A stretch of 64,000 nucleotides of DNA from Streptomyces poonensis. Lineage in GTDB: Bacteria > Actinomycetota > Actinomycetes > Streptomycetales > Streptomycetaceae. This document shows positions 8,247 to 17,319 of the stretch, piece by piece (the stretch's first letter is position 1; each line of letters opens with the position of its first letter). The notes under the pieces were generated by a model. The model was not told where the DNA came from and ran no database searches. It saw only the letters and a program-made list of their open reading frames with translations. The translations under genes were made by a program, and so were the position numbers. Location: assembly GCF_014650915.1 (NCBI RefSeq), contig NZ_BMVW01000004.1, forward strand, positions 186,001 to 250,000. The letters run 5' to 3'.

Positions 8247-9203
8247 GTGACCGTGACCGACGAGATCACCTTGTTCGTCAACCCCACCGCGGGACGCGGC
8301 CGGGGCGCCCGCGCGGCGCAGCCGGCCGCTTCCGCGTTGCGGGCGGCCGGGTTCTCCGTACGCACCGTCCTCGGGGAGAACGCCGTGGACGCCCTCACAC
8401 GCGCGCGTGCCGCCGTCGAGGGCGGCACCGGAGCCCTGGTCGCCGTCGGCGGCGACGGCATGGCGAACCTCGCGCTGCAGGCCGTCGCCGGGACCGGTAC
8501 CCCGCTGGGCCTCGTCGCCGTCGGCACCGGCAACGACTTCGCGCGGGACCTCGGCATCCCGGTCCGCGACCCGGTCGCCGCGGGCCGGATGATCGCCGAG
8601 GCGCTGAAGGAGGACCGGCTCAGGGACGTCGACCTGGGGCGCGTGCACGGCATGCGGGAGGACGGCTCGCGGGCGGACGGCTCGCGGGACGGCGGTGCGC
8701 GGGCGGACGGCACCTGGTTCGGCACCGTCCTCGCCTCCGGCTTCGACTCCCGGGTCAACGACCGCGGCAACCGGATGCGCTGGCCCGTCGGCCGCTTCCG
8801 GTACGACCTGGCGATCGTCGCCGAACTCGCCGCCCTCCGGCCCCTGCCGTTCCGGATCCGGCTCGACGACGGCGAGGTCCGGGAGATCGAGGCCACCCTC
8901 GTCGCGGTCGGCAACGGATCGTCGTACGGCGGGGGCATGCGGATCTGTGCGGGCGCGGACCTCCAGGACGGGCTGTTCGACATCACGGTGGTCGGCGACT
9001 GCGACCGCAGGACACTGCTGACGGTGTTCCCGAAGGTGTACAGGGGCACGCATCTCGCCCACCCGAAGGTCACCGTGCACCGGGCCGCGCGGATCGAGAT
9101 CCAGGCCCCCGACGTCACCGGGTACGCCGACGGGGAGCCGCTCGGGCCGCTTCCGCTGACCGCGGAGTGCGTGCGGGGTGCCGTACGGGTCGCACTGTTC
9201 TGA
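8247..9203 (+). CDS. diacylglycerol/lipid kinase family protein
   Basis: The 318-residue protein has the DAGK catalytic domain: FVNPTAGRG near the start, the nucleotide motif GGDGMANLAL (about residues 72-81), GTGNDFARDLG, and later NGSSYGGGM. Such enzymes phosphorylate diacylglycerol, ceramide-like or related lipids using ATP at the membrane surface. The substrate here is unknown. A low-complexity insert made of repeated DGSRADG-type units sits around residues 135-152, between the two lobes. Start is GTG 8247, 30 nt after tatC. It is likely co-transcribed with tatAC and precedes the helicase gene by 85 nt. Confidence 0.88.
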   Translation: MTVTDEITLFVNPTAGRGRGARAAQPAASALRAAGFSVRTVLGENAVDALTRARAAVEGGTGALVAVGGDGMANLALQAVAGTGTPLGLVAVGTGNDFARDLGIPVRDPVAAGRMIAEALKEDRLRDVDLGRVHGMREDGSRADGSRDGGARADGTWFGTVLASGFDSRVNDRGNRMRWPVGRFRYDLAIVAELAALRPLPFRIRLDDGEVREIEATLVAVGNGSSYGGGMRICAGADLQDGLFDITVVGDCDRRTLLTVFPKVYRGTHLAHPKVTVHRAARIEIQAPDVTGYADGEPLGPLPLTAECVRGAVRVALF

Positions 9204-9288
9204 ACTGCGCGGATCCCGGGTCCGGCGGAGGTGGATCCGGATAATGATCGTCCTGTTGTCGGTGCGGGCCGGTAACCTCGAAAGCACG

Positions 9289-12093
9289 ATGACAGAGGAC
9301 CTCTCACCGGCCGAGCGGTACGCGGCAGCCCGTAAGCGCGCTGCCGAGCAGGCCACCGCGCTCGGCTCCTTCCGCGAGATGTACGACTTCGGCCTCGACC
9401 CCTTCCAGATCGAGGCCTGCAAGGCGCTCGAGGCGGGCAAGGGCGTGCTGGTGGCCGCGCCCACGGGCTCGGGCAAGACGATCGTCGGCGAGTTCGCCGT
9501 GCACCTCGCCCTGGGGCAGGGCAAGAAGTGCTTCTACACGACGCCGATCAAGGCGCTGTCGAACCAGAAGTACGCCGACCTGTGCCGCCGCTACGGCGCG
9601 GACAAGGTCGGCCTGCTCACCGGCGACAACAGCGTCAACTCCGACGCCCCGGTGGTCGTGATGACCACCGAGGTGCTGCGGAACATGCTGTACGCGGGCT
9701 CGCAGACGCTGCGCGGGCTCGGGTACGTGGTCATGGACGAGGTGCACTACCTCTCCGACCGCTTCCGCGGCGCCGTCTGGGAAGAGGTGATCATCCACCT
9801 TCCGGAGTCGGTGACGCTGGTGTCGCTGTCGGCGACCGTGTCCAACGCCGAGGAGTTCGGCGACTGGCTCGACACCGTGCGCGGCGACACCGAGGTGATC
9901 GTCTCCGAGCACCGGCCCGTGCCGTTGTTCCAGCACGTGCTCGCCGGGCGCCGGATGTACGACCTGTTCGAGGAGGGGGAGGGGCAGCGGAAGGCCGTCA
10001 ACCCCGACCTGACCCGGATGGCCCGGATGGAGGCCAGCCGGCCGTCGTACCAGGACCGCAGACGCGGCCGCGCCATGCGTGAGGCCGACCGTGAGCGCGA
10101 GCGCCGGCAGCGCTCCCGGATCTGGATCCCGAGCCGGCCGGAGGTCATCGAGCGGCTCGACGCGGAGGGCCTGCTGCCCGCCATCACGTTCATCTTCAGC
10201 CGCGCCGCGTGCGAGGCCGCCGTCCAGCAGTGCCTGTACGCGGGCCTCCGGCTGAACGACGACGTGGCGCGCGAGGAGGTCCGTGCCCTCGTGGAGCAGC
10301 GCACGGCCTCCATCCCGCGCGAGGACCTCCACGTCCTCGGCTACTACGAGTGGCTGGAGGGCCTGGAGCGCGGGATCGCCGCCCACCACGCGGGCATGCT
10401 GCCGACGTTCAAGGAAGTCGTCGAGGAGCTGTTCGTGCGCGGCCTGGTCAAGGCCGTGTTCGCCACCGAGACCCTCGCGCTCGGCATCAACATGCCCGCC
10501 CGCTCGGTGGTGCTGGAGAAGCTCGTCAAGTGGAACGGCGAGCAGCACGCGGACATCACCCCCGGTGAGTACACCCAGCTCACCGGACGTGCGGGCCGAC
10601 GCGGCATCGATGTCGAGGGCCACGCGGTCGTGCTGTGGCAGCGGGGTATGAACCCCGAGCACCTGGCCGGCCTCGCGGGCACCCGCACCTACCCGCTGCG
10701 TTCCAGTTTCAAGCCGTCGTACAACATGGCGGTGAACCTGGTCGAGCAGTTCGGCCGGCACCGCTCGCGCGAGCTGCTGGAGACGTCGTTCGCGCAGTTC
10801 CAGGCGGACAAGTCGGTCGTCGGGATCTCGCGCCAGGTGCAGCGCAACGAGGAGGGCCTGGAGGGCTACAAGGAGTCCATGACCTGCCACCTCGGCGACT
10901 TCGAGGAGTACGCGCGGCTGCGCCGCGAACTGAAGGACCGTGAGACGGAGCTGGCCAAGCAGGGCGCGGCGCAGCGGCGCGCGGAGGCCGCCGTGGCGCT
11001 GGAGAGGCTCAAGCCGGGCGACGTCATCCACGTCCCGACCGGCAAGTACGCGGGCCTCGCGCTGGTGCTGGACCCCGGGCTGCCCGCCGGCCGTTCCAAC
11101 GGCCACCGCGGCTTCGACCAGCACGACGGGCCGCGCCCCCTCGTGCTCACCGCCGAACGCCAGGTCAAGCGGCTCGCGTCCATGGACTTCCCGGTGCCCG
11201 TCGAGGCGCTGGAGCGGATGCGGATCCCGAAGTCCTTCAACCCGCGCTCGCCGCAGTCGCGCCGGGACCTGGCGTCCGCGCTGCGCACCAAGGCCGGGCA
11301 CATCCCGGCGGAGCGGCACCGCAAGAAGCGGTCCGCGGCCGCCGACGACCGGGAGATCGCCCGGCTGCGCACCGCGCTGCGCGCCCACCCCTGCCACGGG
11401 TGCGACGAACGCGAGGACCACGCCCGCTGGGCCGAGCGGTACCACCGCCTCAAGCGCGACACGGCGCAACTGGAGCGCCGTATCGAGGGCCGGACCAACA
11501 CCATCGCCCGTACCTTCGACCGCATCGTCAAGCTCCTCACCGAGCTGGACTACCTGCGCGGCGACGAGGTCACCGAGCACGGCAAGCGGCTCGCCCGGCT
11601 GTACGGCGAGCTCGACCTGCTCGCCAGCGAGTGCCTGCGCGCGGGCGTGTGGGAGGGGCTCGGCCCGGCCGAGCTCGCCGCGTGCGTGTCGGCGCTGGTG
11701 TACGAGTCCCGGGTCGGTGACGACGCGCTCGCGCCGAAGCTGCCCTCGGGCAAGGCGAAGGCGGCGCTCGGCGAGATGGTGCGGATCTGGGGCCGCCTCG
11801 ACGCCCTGGAGGAGGACTTCCGCATCAACCAGGCGGAGGGCGTCGGCCAGCGCGAGCCCGACCTGGGCTTCGCCTGGGCCGCCTATATGTGGGCCGACGG
11901 CACGGGCCTGGACGAGGTGCTGCGCGAGGCGGAGATGCCGGCCGGTGACTTCGTGCGCTGGTGCAAGCAGGTCATCGATGTGCTCGGCCAGGTCGCGGCC
12001 GCCGCGCCCGAGGGTTCGACGGTCACCAGGAACGCCCGCAAGGCCGTGGACGGGCTGCTCCGCGGCGTAGTGGCGTACTCGTCGGTGGGCTGA
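9289..12093 (+). CDS. DEVH-box RNA helicase, HelY/Ski2-like
   Basis: This large (934-residue) superfamily 2 helicase belongs to the Ski2/Mtr4/HelY group. Walker A is APTGSGKT at residues 57-64, the DEVH box is at 150-153, SATVSN is motif III, and QLTGRAGRRGID is motif VI. A beta-rich arch insert and a C-terminal DSHCT-type helical domain follow. Such enzymes unwind structured RNA, often together with degradation machinery; the actinobacterial substrate is not settled. An in-frame GTG at 9178 overlaps the previous gene, but the conserved N-terminus MTEDLSPAERY starts at ATG 9289, which I chose. A terminator follows at 12136. Confidence 0.92.
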   Translation: MTEDLSPAERYAAARKRAAEQATALGSFREMYDFGLDPFQIEACKALEAGKGVLVAAPTGSGKTIVGEFAVHLALGQGKKCFYTTPIKALSNQKYADLCRRYGADKVGLLTGDNSVNSDAPVVVMTTEVLRNMLYAGSQTLRGLGYVVMDEVHYLSDRFRGAVWEEVIIHLPESVTLVSLSATVSNAEEFGDWLDTVRGDTEVIVSEHRPVPLFQHVLAGRRMYDLFEEGEGQRKAVNPDLTRMARMEASRPSYQDRRRGRAMREADRERERRQRSRIWIPSRPEVIERLDAEGLLPAITFIFSRAACEAAVQQCLYAGLRLNDDVAREEVRALVEQRTASIPREDLHVLGYYEWLEGLERGIAAHHAGMLPTFKEVVEELFVRGLVKAVFATETLALGINMPARSVVLEKLVKWNGEQHADITPGEYTQLTGRAGRRGIDVEGHAVVLWQRGMNPEHLAGLAGTRTYPLRSSFKPSYNMAVNLVEQFGRHRSRELLETSFAQFQADKSVVGISRQVQRNEEGLEGYKESMTCHLGDFEEYARLRRELKDRETELAKQGAAQRRAEAAVALERLKPGDVIHVPTGKYAGLALVLDPGLPAGRSNGHRGFDQHDGPRPLVLTAERQVKRLASMDFPVPVEALERMRIPKSFNPRSPQSRRDLASALRTKAGHIPAERHRKKRSAAADDREIARLRTALRAHPCHGCDEREDHARWAERYHRLKRDTAQLERRIEGRTNTIARTFDRIVKLLTELDYLRGDEVTEHGKRLARLYGELDLLASECLRAGVWEGLGPAELAACVSALVYESRVGDDALAPKLPSGKAKAALGEMVRIWGRLDALEEDFRINQAEGVGQREPDLGFAWAAYMWADGTGLDEVLREAEMPAGDFVRWCKQVIDVLGQVAAAAPEGSTVTRNARKAVDGLLRGVVAYSSVG

Positions 12094-12135
12094 GCGGGCC
12101 CTCTCCGGCGCGCCCGCCCGATCTTCATATCGGCT

Positions 12136-12166
12136 CGGCCCCGTGTCTCTTCGGAGCACGGGGCCG
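12136..12166 (+). terminator. terminator after the helicase gene
   Basis: CGGCCCCGTG (12136-12145) pairs with CACGGGGCCG (12157-12166). The loop can extend the stem with CTC/GAG around a TTCG tetraloop. Confidence 0.75.
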
Positions 12167-12484
12167 GGCGACTTGTCGACACCTCGTGAGGGCTTCCTCG
12201 TGCTTCCTCGCGGGGCTTTCGTATGCCCGTTCGCCGCTACACAGCGTGTGTGATTGAGGGCTGAGTGTGCAAATGGGGCTGAGGGTACTCCGGCCCCTGT
12301 GGCGATTTCAGGTGCTTGCTGAATATGACACGCCGATGATCCGGTCGGATTAAGCTCGCCCGCAGCGCACCGAGTTGAGGTGGAATCGTGCGCTTGTTCC
12401 CAAAAATACCGAAGATCCAGTTTGGGATCTCACAGACCACAGCACATTCCCCCTGCCCCAGCCGATTCGTCTCAGAAGGCATAC
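12167..12484 (+). other. non-coding region upstream of the conservon
   Basis: No gene is supported in this stretch. It is clearly less GC-rich than its surroundings, with AT-containing patches such as GGATTAAGC near 12346 and CCCAAAAATACCG near 12400. It should hold the promoter of rarA. An in-frame GTG at 12380 would lengthen rarA by 35 residues, but it lacks a ribosome site and the added residues do not look like protein. Confidence 0.6.
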
Positions 12485-14122
12485 ATGGTGAGTGTTCAAT
12501 CGCCTCCCGGCGGCCGTGAACTTCCCTACGCACGCGTGTTGTTGCCACCGGCCATACTGATGGCGGCGGCGACCGGGGCCGCCGCCGCCCTGGTGGCGGG
12601 GCCGGCCCGGATCGCCATCGGCTGGTGCGGAGCCGTCGCGACCGTCCTGGTCGTGGCGACCGCCTCCCAAGTGGTGCGCCGCGGCCGCCGGGTCCGGTCC
12701 CTGCGCTCCGAACTCGCCCACCGGACCAGCTATCTGGAGCACCGCGTCGCCGCCCACGACCAGGAGTTCCTGCGCCTCGGCAAGGAGATCCTGCCCGCGA
12801 TGCTGGACCGCCTGCGCAGCGGCGACTCACCGTCCGAGGTGGTCCGCCTCGGCATCGCGGAGAGCCCCGAGTACTGCCACCTGCCCGAGTCGCAGCGCTC
12901 GCTGATCCGCATGATCATCGACATCGTCGACCGCGAGGAGGTCCGGCGCGACTCCTCGCAGCGCGCCTTCGTCAACATCGCACGCCGCGTCCAGGCGATC
13001 GTCCACCAGCAGAACAAGGAACTGCGCGAGATGGAGGAGGACCACGGGCGCAACCCCGAGGTCTTCGACGACCTGCTGCGCATCGACCACGGCACCGCGC
13101 TGATCGGCCGCCTCGCCGACTCCATCGCCGTCCTCGGCGGCGGCCGCCCCGGCCGCCAGTGGCCCAACCCCGTTCCGCTCTACAGCGTGCTGCGCGGCGC
13201 GATGTCCCGCATCCTGGAGTACCGCCGCATCGAGCTGCACTCCATCGCCAAGGTCAATGTCAACGGCATGTCCGTCGAGCCGCTCATCCACGCCGCGGCC
13301 GAGCTCCTCGACAACGCCACCCGCTACTCGCCGCCCCAGACCAAGGTCCACGTCACCGCCGTCGAGGTGCAGACCGGCATCGCCGTCGAGATCGAGGACG
13401 CCGGGGTCAGCCTCAGCGAGGAGGGCCGCGCCAAGTGCGAGGGCATGCTCGCCCGCGCCCAGACCGGCATGGACTTCCAGGACCTCGGCGACAGCCCGCG
13501 CCTGGGACTCGCCGTCGTGGGCCGCCTCTGCACCATGTTCAACCTGCAGGTGTCGCTGCGGCAGTCCGCGTACGGCGGTGTCCGCGCCGTACTCGTCGTC
13601 CCGCGCGACATGCTCACCGACGAGGGCGCCCCCGGTCTGGCCCACGGCATCGGCATCACCTCCGTGCCGACCATGGACACCGGCGGGGTCGAGGGACCCG
13701 ACCGCACCGTCAAGAAGCGCCGCCCGACCACCGGTCCGCCCGTCCCGTCCTCGGCCGAGGAACTGACCAGGAGCATGGGCTTCGACGACGACGTCCCCGT
13801 CGTCACCGAATGGACCCCCAACGGGCTCCCGCAGCGCCGCAGCCGGGTGCGGACCCCGCTCAGCCAGCGGATGGCCGAGGCCGAGGCCGCGGAGGCGGCC
13901 GCGGCCGCAGCCCGGGCCGCCGCGCCCGTATGGGGGGAGAACGATCCGCAGAAGATCGACCCGCCCGGCGCCTGGGTCGAGGCGTTCATGGCCGGCCTGA
14001 AGAGCGACCCGGACCCGAACGCGTTCACCAGGGACCCGGACGACCCGTCTTCCCGCACAGGGTTCACCGCGACCGACCAGCCGGCCCCAGCGGAGGCCGA
14101 CGACGAGAGGGACCTCAAGTGA
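12485..14122 (+). CDS. rarA: conservon sensor-kinase-like membrane protein RarA (CvnA type)
   Basis: The 545-residue protein begins MVSVQSPPGG at ATG 12485. Two membrane segments lie at about residues 19-60, then a helical linker, a phosphoacceptor-like region with LLRIDHGTALIGRLADSIAVLGG, and a HATPase domain with N-box ELLDNATRYSPP near residue 280. The last 150 residues are Ala/Pro-rich. This matches CvnA/RarA, the sensor-like component of Streptomyces conservons, which with RarB, RarC and RarD forms a membrane complex compared to eukaryotic G-protein-coupled systems. In the cvn9-type locus (rarABCDE) mutants are reported to affect aerial mycelium formation. The stop overlaps the rarB start (GTGA). 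Confidence 0.9.
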   Translation: MVSVQSPPGGRELPYARVLLPPAILMAAATGAAAALVAGPARIAIGWCGAVATVLVVATASQVVRRGRRVRSLRSELAHRTSYLEHRVAAHDQEFLRLGKEILPAMLDRLRSGDSPSEVVRLGIAESPEYCHLPESQRSLIRMIIDIVDREEVRRDSSQRAFVNIARRVQAIVHQQNKELREMEEDHGRNPEVFDDLLRIDHGTALIGRLADSIAVLGGGRPGRQWPNPVPLYSVLRGAMSRILEYRRIELHSIAKVNVNGMSVEPLIHAAAELLDNATRYSPPQTKVHVTAVEVQTGIAVEIEDAGVSLSEEGRAKCEGMLARAQTGMDFQDLGDSPRLGLAVVGRLCTMFNLQVSLRQSAYGGVRAVLVVPRDMLTDEGAPGLAHGIGITSVPTMDTGGVEGPDRTVKKRRPTTGPPVPSSAEELTRSMGFDDDVPVVTEWTPNGLPQRRSRVRTPLSQRMAEAEAAEAAAAAARAAAPVWGENDPQKIDPPGAWVEAFMAGLKSDPDPNAFTRDPDDPSSRTGFTATDQPAPAEADDERDLK

Positions 14123-14526
14123 TCCACCAGCGAGCCAACTTCGACTGGATGCTCAAGGATCTCGCCGACGGCGTCCCCGGCATCCAGCAGATCGTGGTGC
14201 TCTCCGCCGACGGACTGCGTATCGCGCGCCACGGGGGCGACCCCGACGCCGCCGACCGCGTCGCCGCGGCCTGCGCGGGCCTGCAGAGCCTGGCCGGCGC
14301 CGTCGCCGCCGAAATCGATGTCAGCGACGGCCGGATGCGCATGGTGATCATCGAGATCCACGGCGGCTACTTCTATCTGATGGAGGCCGGTCCCAACGCC
14401 TATCTCGCGGTCCTCGCCAACGAGATCGCCGAGCCGGGACTGATGAGCGCCCGCATGCGCGACCTCGTCGTACGGATCGGCTCGCATCTGACGAGTCCGC
14501 CCCGGCGCAACGGGCAGACCGTATGA
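14119..14526 (+). CDS. rarB: conservon roadblock/LC7 protein RarB (CvnB type)
   Basis: This 135-residue single-domain protein has the roadblock/LC7 fold: an N-terminal helix (NFDWMLKDLADGVPGIQQ), the strand-helix VVLSADGLRIARHGG, a helix DRVAAACAGLQSLAGAVAAE, and the closing strands MRMVIIEIHGGYFYLME. In MglB-like systems such proteins act as GTPase-activating or scaffold partners of small GTPases. Here the partner is presumably RarD. The start GTG overlaps the rarA stop by 4 nt and its own stop overlaps rarC (ATGA), so the subunits are translationally coupled. Confidence 0.93.
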   Translation: MIHQRANFDWMLKDLADGVPGIQQIVVLSADGLRIARHGGDPDAADRVAAACAGLQSLAGAVAAEIDVSDGRMRMVIIEIHGGYFYLMEAGPNAYLAVLANEIAEPGLMSARMRDLVVRIGSHLTSPPRRNGQTV

Positions 14527-15023
14527 CTCCTCCGCGACGTCAGAGGCGCTATCCGAAACAGCAGCCTCCCCCATCGCCCCCCGCATCGTCCCCGCTGTCG
14601 CCCCTGCCGCCCCTGCCGTCCGAGGCCGACTTCCCGGAGCGCCCTCCGGAAGGCCACGCGCCGGGTCCCACGCCGGGTCCCAAGAAGGACGAGAAGAACC
14701 CCGAGCGGCTGTACATCCTCACCGGCTCGGCGGCCGAGGACGGCGGACGGGCCCCCATCGACCTGGTGACGCTGATCGTCGCGCGTGCCGAGGCGCCGCC
14801 CTCCGCCGCGCCGGAGCAGTCGGCGCTGCTCAGGATCTGCCACGCCCCTCTGTCCGTGGCCGAGATCTCGGCCTACCTCAACCTGCCGTTCAGCGTGGTG
14901 ACCGTCCTGCTCACCGACCTGCTGGCGGCCGAACTGGCACAGGCACGCGCTCCGGTGGTGCGGCACGCGCGGGCCGACCGTTCCCTTCTCGAAGCGGTGA
15001 TGCATGGACTTCAAAGGCTCTGA
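14523..15023 (+). CDS. rarC: conservon DUF742 protein RarC (CvnC type)
   Basis: The 166-residue product has a Pro-rich N-terminus of about 50 residues and a C-terminal DUF742 domain: RLYILTGSAAED, then ICHAPLSVAEISAYLNLPFS and VVTVLLTDLLAA, with a winged-helix look. DUF742 proteins are constant members of conservons and bind the other components; their exact role is not known. It begins at an ATGA overlap with rarB and its end overlaps the start of rarD by 20 nt. Confidence 0.92.
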   Translation: MTPPRRQRRYPKQQPPPSPPASSPLSPLPPLPSEADFPERPPEGHAPGPTPGPKKDEKNPERLYILTGSAAEDGGRAPIDLVTLIVARAEAPPSAAPEQSALLRICHAPLSVAEISAYLNLPFSVVTVLLTDLLAAELAQARAPVVRHARADRSLLEAVMHGLQRL

Positions 15024-15624
15024 CACCATCCCGGGTCCACGGACCGAGGACCATCTGCCGCACACGGCCGAGACCGCGGTCAAGATCGTGATCGTGGGCG
15101 GTTTCGGTGTCGGCAAGACGACCATGGTCGGCTCCGTCAGCGAGATCAGACCGCTGACGACCGAGGAGACCATGACGCAGGCCGGCATCGGCGTCGACGA
15201 CAACTACGGCTCCGACACCAAGACGGCCACCACCGTCGCCATGGACTTCGGCCGGATCAGCATCACGGACCGTCTGGTTCTGTACCTGTTCGGCACACCC
15301 GGCCAGGAGCGCTTCTGGTTCCTCTGGAACGGCCTGTTCGAGGGCGCCCTCGGCGCGGTCGTCCTGCTCGACACCCGCCGGCTGGAGGTCAGCTTCGACG
15401 TCATCGGGCGCCTGGAGGAGAAGGGCGTGCCGTTCGTCATCGCCGTCAACTCCTTCCCGGACGCACCGCAGTACCCCGTCGAGGAACTCCGCCAGGCGCT
15501 CGACCTGGCCCCCGACGTCCCGATCGTGGCGTGCGACGCGCGGCGCCGGGCCTCCAGCCGGGACGTTCTGATGACCCTGCTGCGCTTCCTGCACGCGCTG
15601 GCGACGACGAAGACGCCCGCGTGA
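15004..15624 (+). CDS. rarD: conservon small GTPase-like protein RarD (CvnD type)
   Basis: This 206-residue Ras-like/MglA-like protein has a P-loop GGFGVGKTTM (about residues 35-44), a switch II equivalent FGTPGQERF, and a G4 position reading VNSFPD instead of the usual NKxD. It is the GTPase of the conservon complex and probably cycles GTP at the membrane, controlled by RarA and RarB. ATG 15004 overlaps rarC by 20 nt. The changed G4 motif may alter nucleotide specificity; changes here are common in CvnD proteins as far as I recall. A 222-nt gap with no recognisable gene separates it from the P450. Confidence 0.92.
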   Translation: MDFKGSDTIPGPRTEDHLPHTAETAVKIVIVGGFGVGKTTMVGSVSEIRPLTTEETMTQAGIGVDDNYGSDTKTATTVAMDFGRISITDRLVLYLFGTPGQERFWFLWNGLFEGALGAVVLLDTRRLEVSFDVIGRLEEKGVPFVIAVNSFPDAPQYPVEELRQALDLAPDVPIVACDARRRASSRDVLMTLLRFLHALATTKTPA

Positions 15625-15846
15625 CCCGACGGCCCCGGCAGCGACGGCTCACGGCATGCCGGGCGCCTCGGTCACACCCCCCGTACCACGGACACCACGC
15701 ACAGAGCGCGTACCCCACGCACACCGCGCGAGCCGCCGCGCCACACGCCACGCTGCGACGCCGTACGGGGGTACGCGCACCCGAGCCGCGTACGCCCGCC
15801 CCCACCCCCCAGCCACCGAATCCCCTTCAGCCTCGGAGCGACCATC

Positions 15847-17301
15847 GTGACGACTGACCACCCCTTCCCACCCGGCACGGACGATCCCTCGGCACCGCCC
15901 CCCGGCTGCCCCGCCCACGGCATCGGCCCCGGGGGACTGCGCCGGCTGTACGGTCCCGAGGCGGAGGACCTGGGTGCCGTGTACGAGAAACTCCGCGCCG
16001 AGCACGGTGCCGTGGCCCCCGCCCTGATCCACGACGACGTGCCGGTCTGGGTGGTGCTCGGCCACAGCGAGAACATGCACATGGTGCGCAGCCCCTCGCA
16101 GTACTGCCGCGACAGCCGGCTGTGGAACGCCCTCCAGGACGGCACGGTCAAGCCGGACCACCCGATGACGCCGGTCATCACCTGGCAGCCCATCTGCTCC
16201 TTCGTCGAGGGCGACGAACACCTGCGGCTGCGCGCCGCGGTCACCGGCGCCATGTCGACCATCGACCACCGCGGCATCCGCCGCTTCATCAACCGCGCGA
16301 CCCAGCACCTCGTCAACGAGTTCTGCGAGGAGGGCAGAGCCGACCTCGTCAGCCAGTTCGCGGAGCATCTGCCGATGGCGGTGATGTGCGAGATCCTCGG
16401 TATGCCCGAGGAGTACGACGAGCGCCTGGTGCAGGCGGCCCGCGACATGCTCAAGGGCACCGAGACCGCGATCGCCAGCAACCAGTACGTCATGGACGCC
16501 CTGATGCGGCTGACCGCCCGCCGCCGTGCCGAGCCCAAGGAGGACTTCACCAGTCACCTCGTCAGACACCCGGCGGGCCTCGACGACGAGGAGATCGGCC
16601 AGCACCTGCGCGTCGTCCTGATCGCCGCCTACGAGGCCACCGCCAACCTCATCGCCAACGTGCTGCGCATGGTGCTCACCGACCCGCGGTTCCGCGCCCA
16701 GCTCAACGGCGGGCAGATGACGGTGCCCGAGGCGGTCGAGCAGTCCCTGTGGGACGAACCGCCGTTCACCGGGATCTTCGCCTACTTCGCCAAGCAGGAG
16801 ACCGAGCTGGGCGGCCAGCGCATCCGCAAGGGCGACGGGCTGCTGTTCGGTATCGCGCCGGGCAATGTCGACCCGCGCGTCCGCCCCGACCTCCTGGCCA
16901 ATATGCAGGGCAACCGGTCCCACCTCGCCTTCGGCGGTGGCCCCCACGAGTGCCCGGGCCAGGACATCGGCCGCGCCATCGCCGACGTCGGGGTGGACGC
17001 GCTGCTGCTGCGCCTGCCGGACGTTCAGCTGGCCTGCGACGAGCGCGAGCTGACCTGGCGCTCCTCGATCTTCTCCCGGCATCTGGTGAGCCTGCCGGTG
17101 AAGTTCGTGCCCAAGCCGGAGCAGGACGTCATGCAGCAGCCCGCCGCCCGGGCGCTGCCGTCGCAGCGCCCGGAGTGGGAGGTGAGCACGCCGCCGCCGG
17201 TCGGCCCGCCGCCCGCCGCCCCACCCGCGCAGCCGGCGTCGGCCCCCGTCCGCCGACGCGGTCTGTGGCAGCGTTTCCTGCGCTGGTGGCGCGGCGAGTA
17301 G
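15847..17301 (+). CDS. rarE: cytochrome P450 RarE, CYP157 type lacking the ExxR motif
   Basis: The 484-residue protein is a P450 with a heme-ligand loop FGGGPHECPGQDIGR (Cys369) and an I-helix IAAYEATANLI. The K-helix ExxR motif, otherwise nearly universal, is absent. The matching place reads EQSLW at residues 298-302. This is the known hallmark of the CYP157 family, whose members sit in conservons. Residues after about 410 form a Pro-rich tail ending in a basic, Trp-rich stretch (LWQRFLRWWRG), perhaps a membrane contact. Start GTG 15847. Substrate is unknown. It faces a convergent pseudouridine synthase gene 18 nt away. Confidence 0.92.
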   Translation: MTTDHPFPPGTDDPSAPPPGCPAHGIGPGGLRRLYGPEAEDLGAVYEKLRAEHGAVAPALIHDDVPVWVVLGHSENMHMVRSPSQYCRDSRLWNALQDGTVKPDHPMTPVITWQPICSFVEGDEHLRLRAAVTGAMSTIDHRGIRRFINRATQHLVNEFCEEGRADLVSQFAEHLPMAVMCEILGMPEEYDERLVQAARDMLKGTETAIASNQYVMDALMRLTARRRAEPKEDFTSHLVRHPAGLDDEEIGQHLRVVLIAAYEATANLIANVLRMVLTDPRFRAQLNGGQMTVPEAVEQSLWDEPPFTGIFAYFAKQETELGGQRIRKGDGLLFGIAPGNVDPRVRPDLLANMQGNRSHLAFGGGPHECPGQDIGRAIADVGVDALLLRLPDVQLACDERELTWRSSIFSRHLVSLPVKFVPKPEQDVMQQPAARALPSQRPEWEVSTPPPVGPPPAAPPAQPASAPVRRRGLWQRFLRWWRGE

Positions 17302-17319
17302 GCGGGACCGGGCCCGCCC

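Noticed and set aside
9178..9288. Upstream extension of the helicase gene to 9178
   Set aside because: The added residues overlap the lipid kinase gene and do not resemble the family; MTEDLSPAERY at 9289 is the conserved start.
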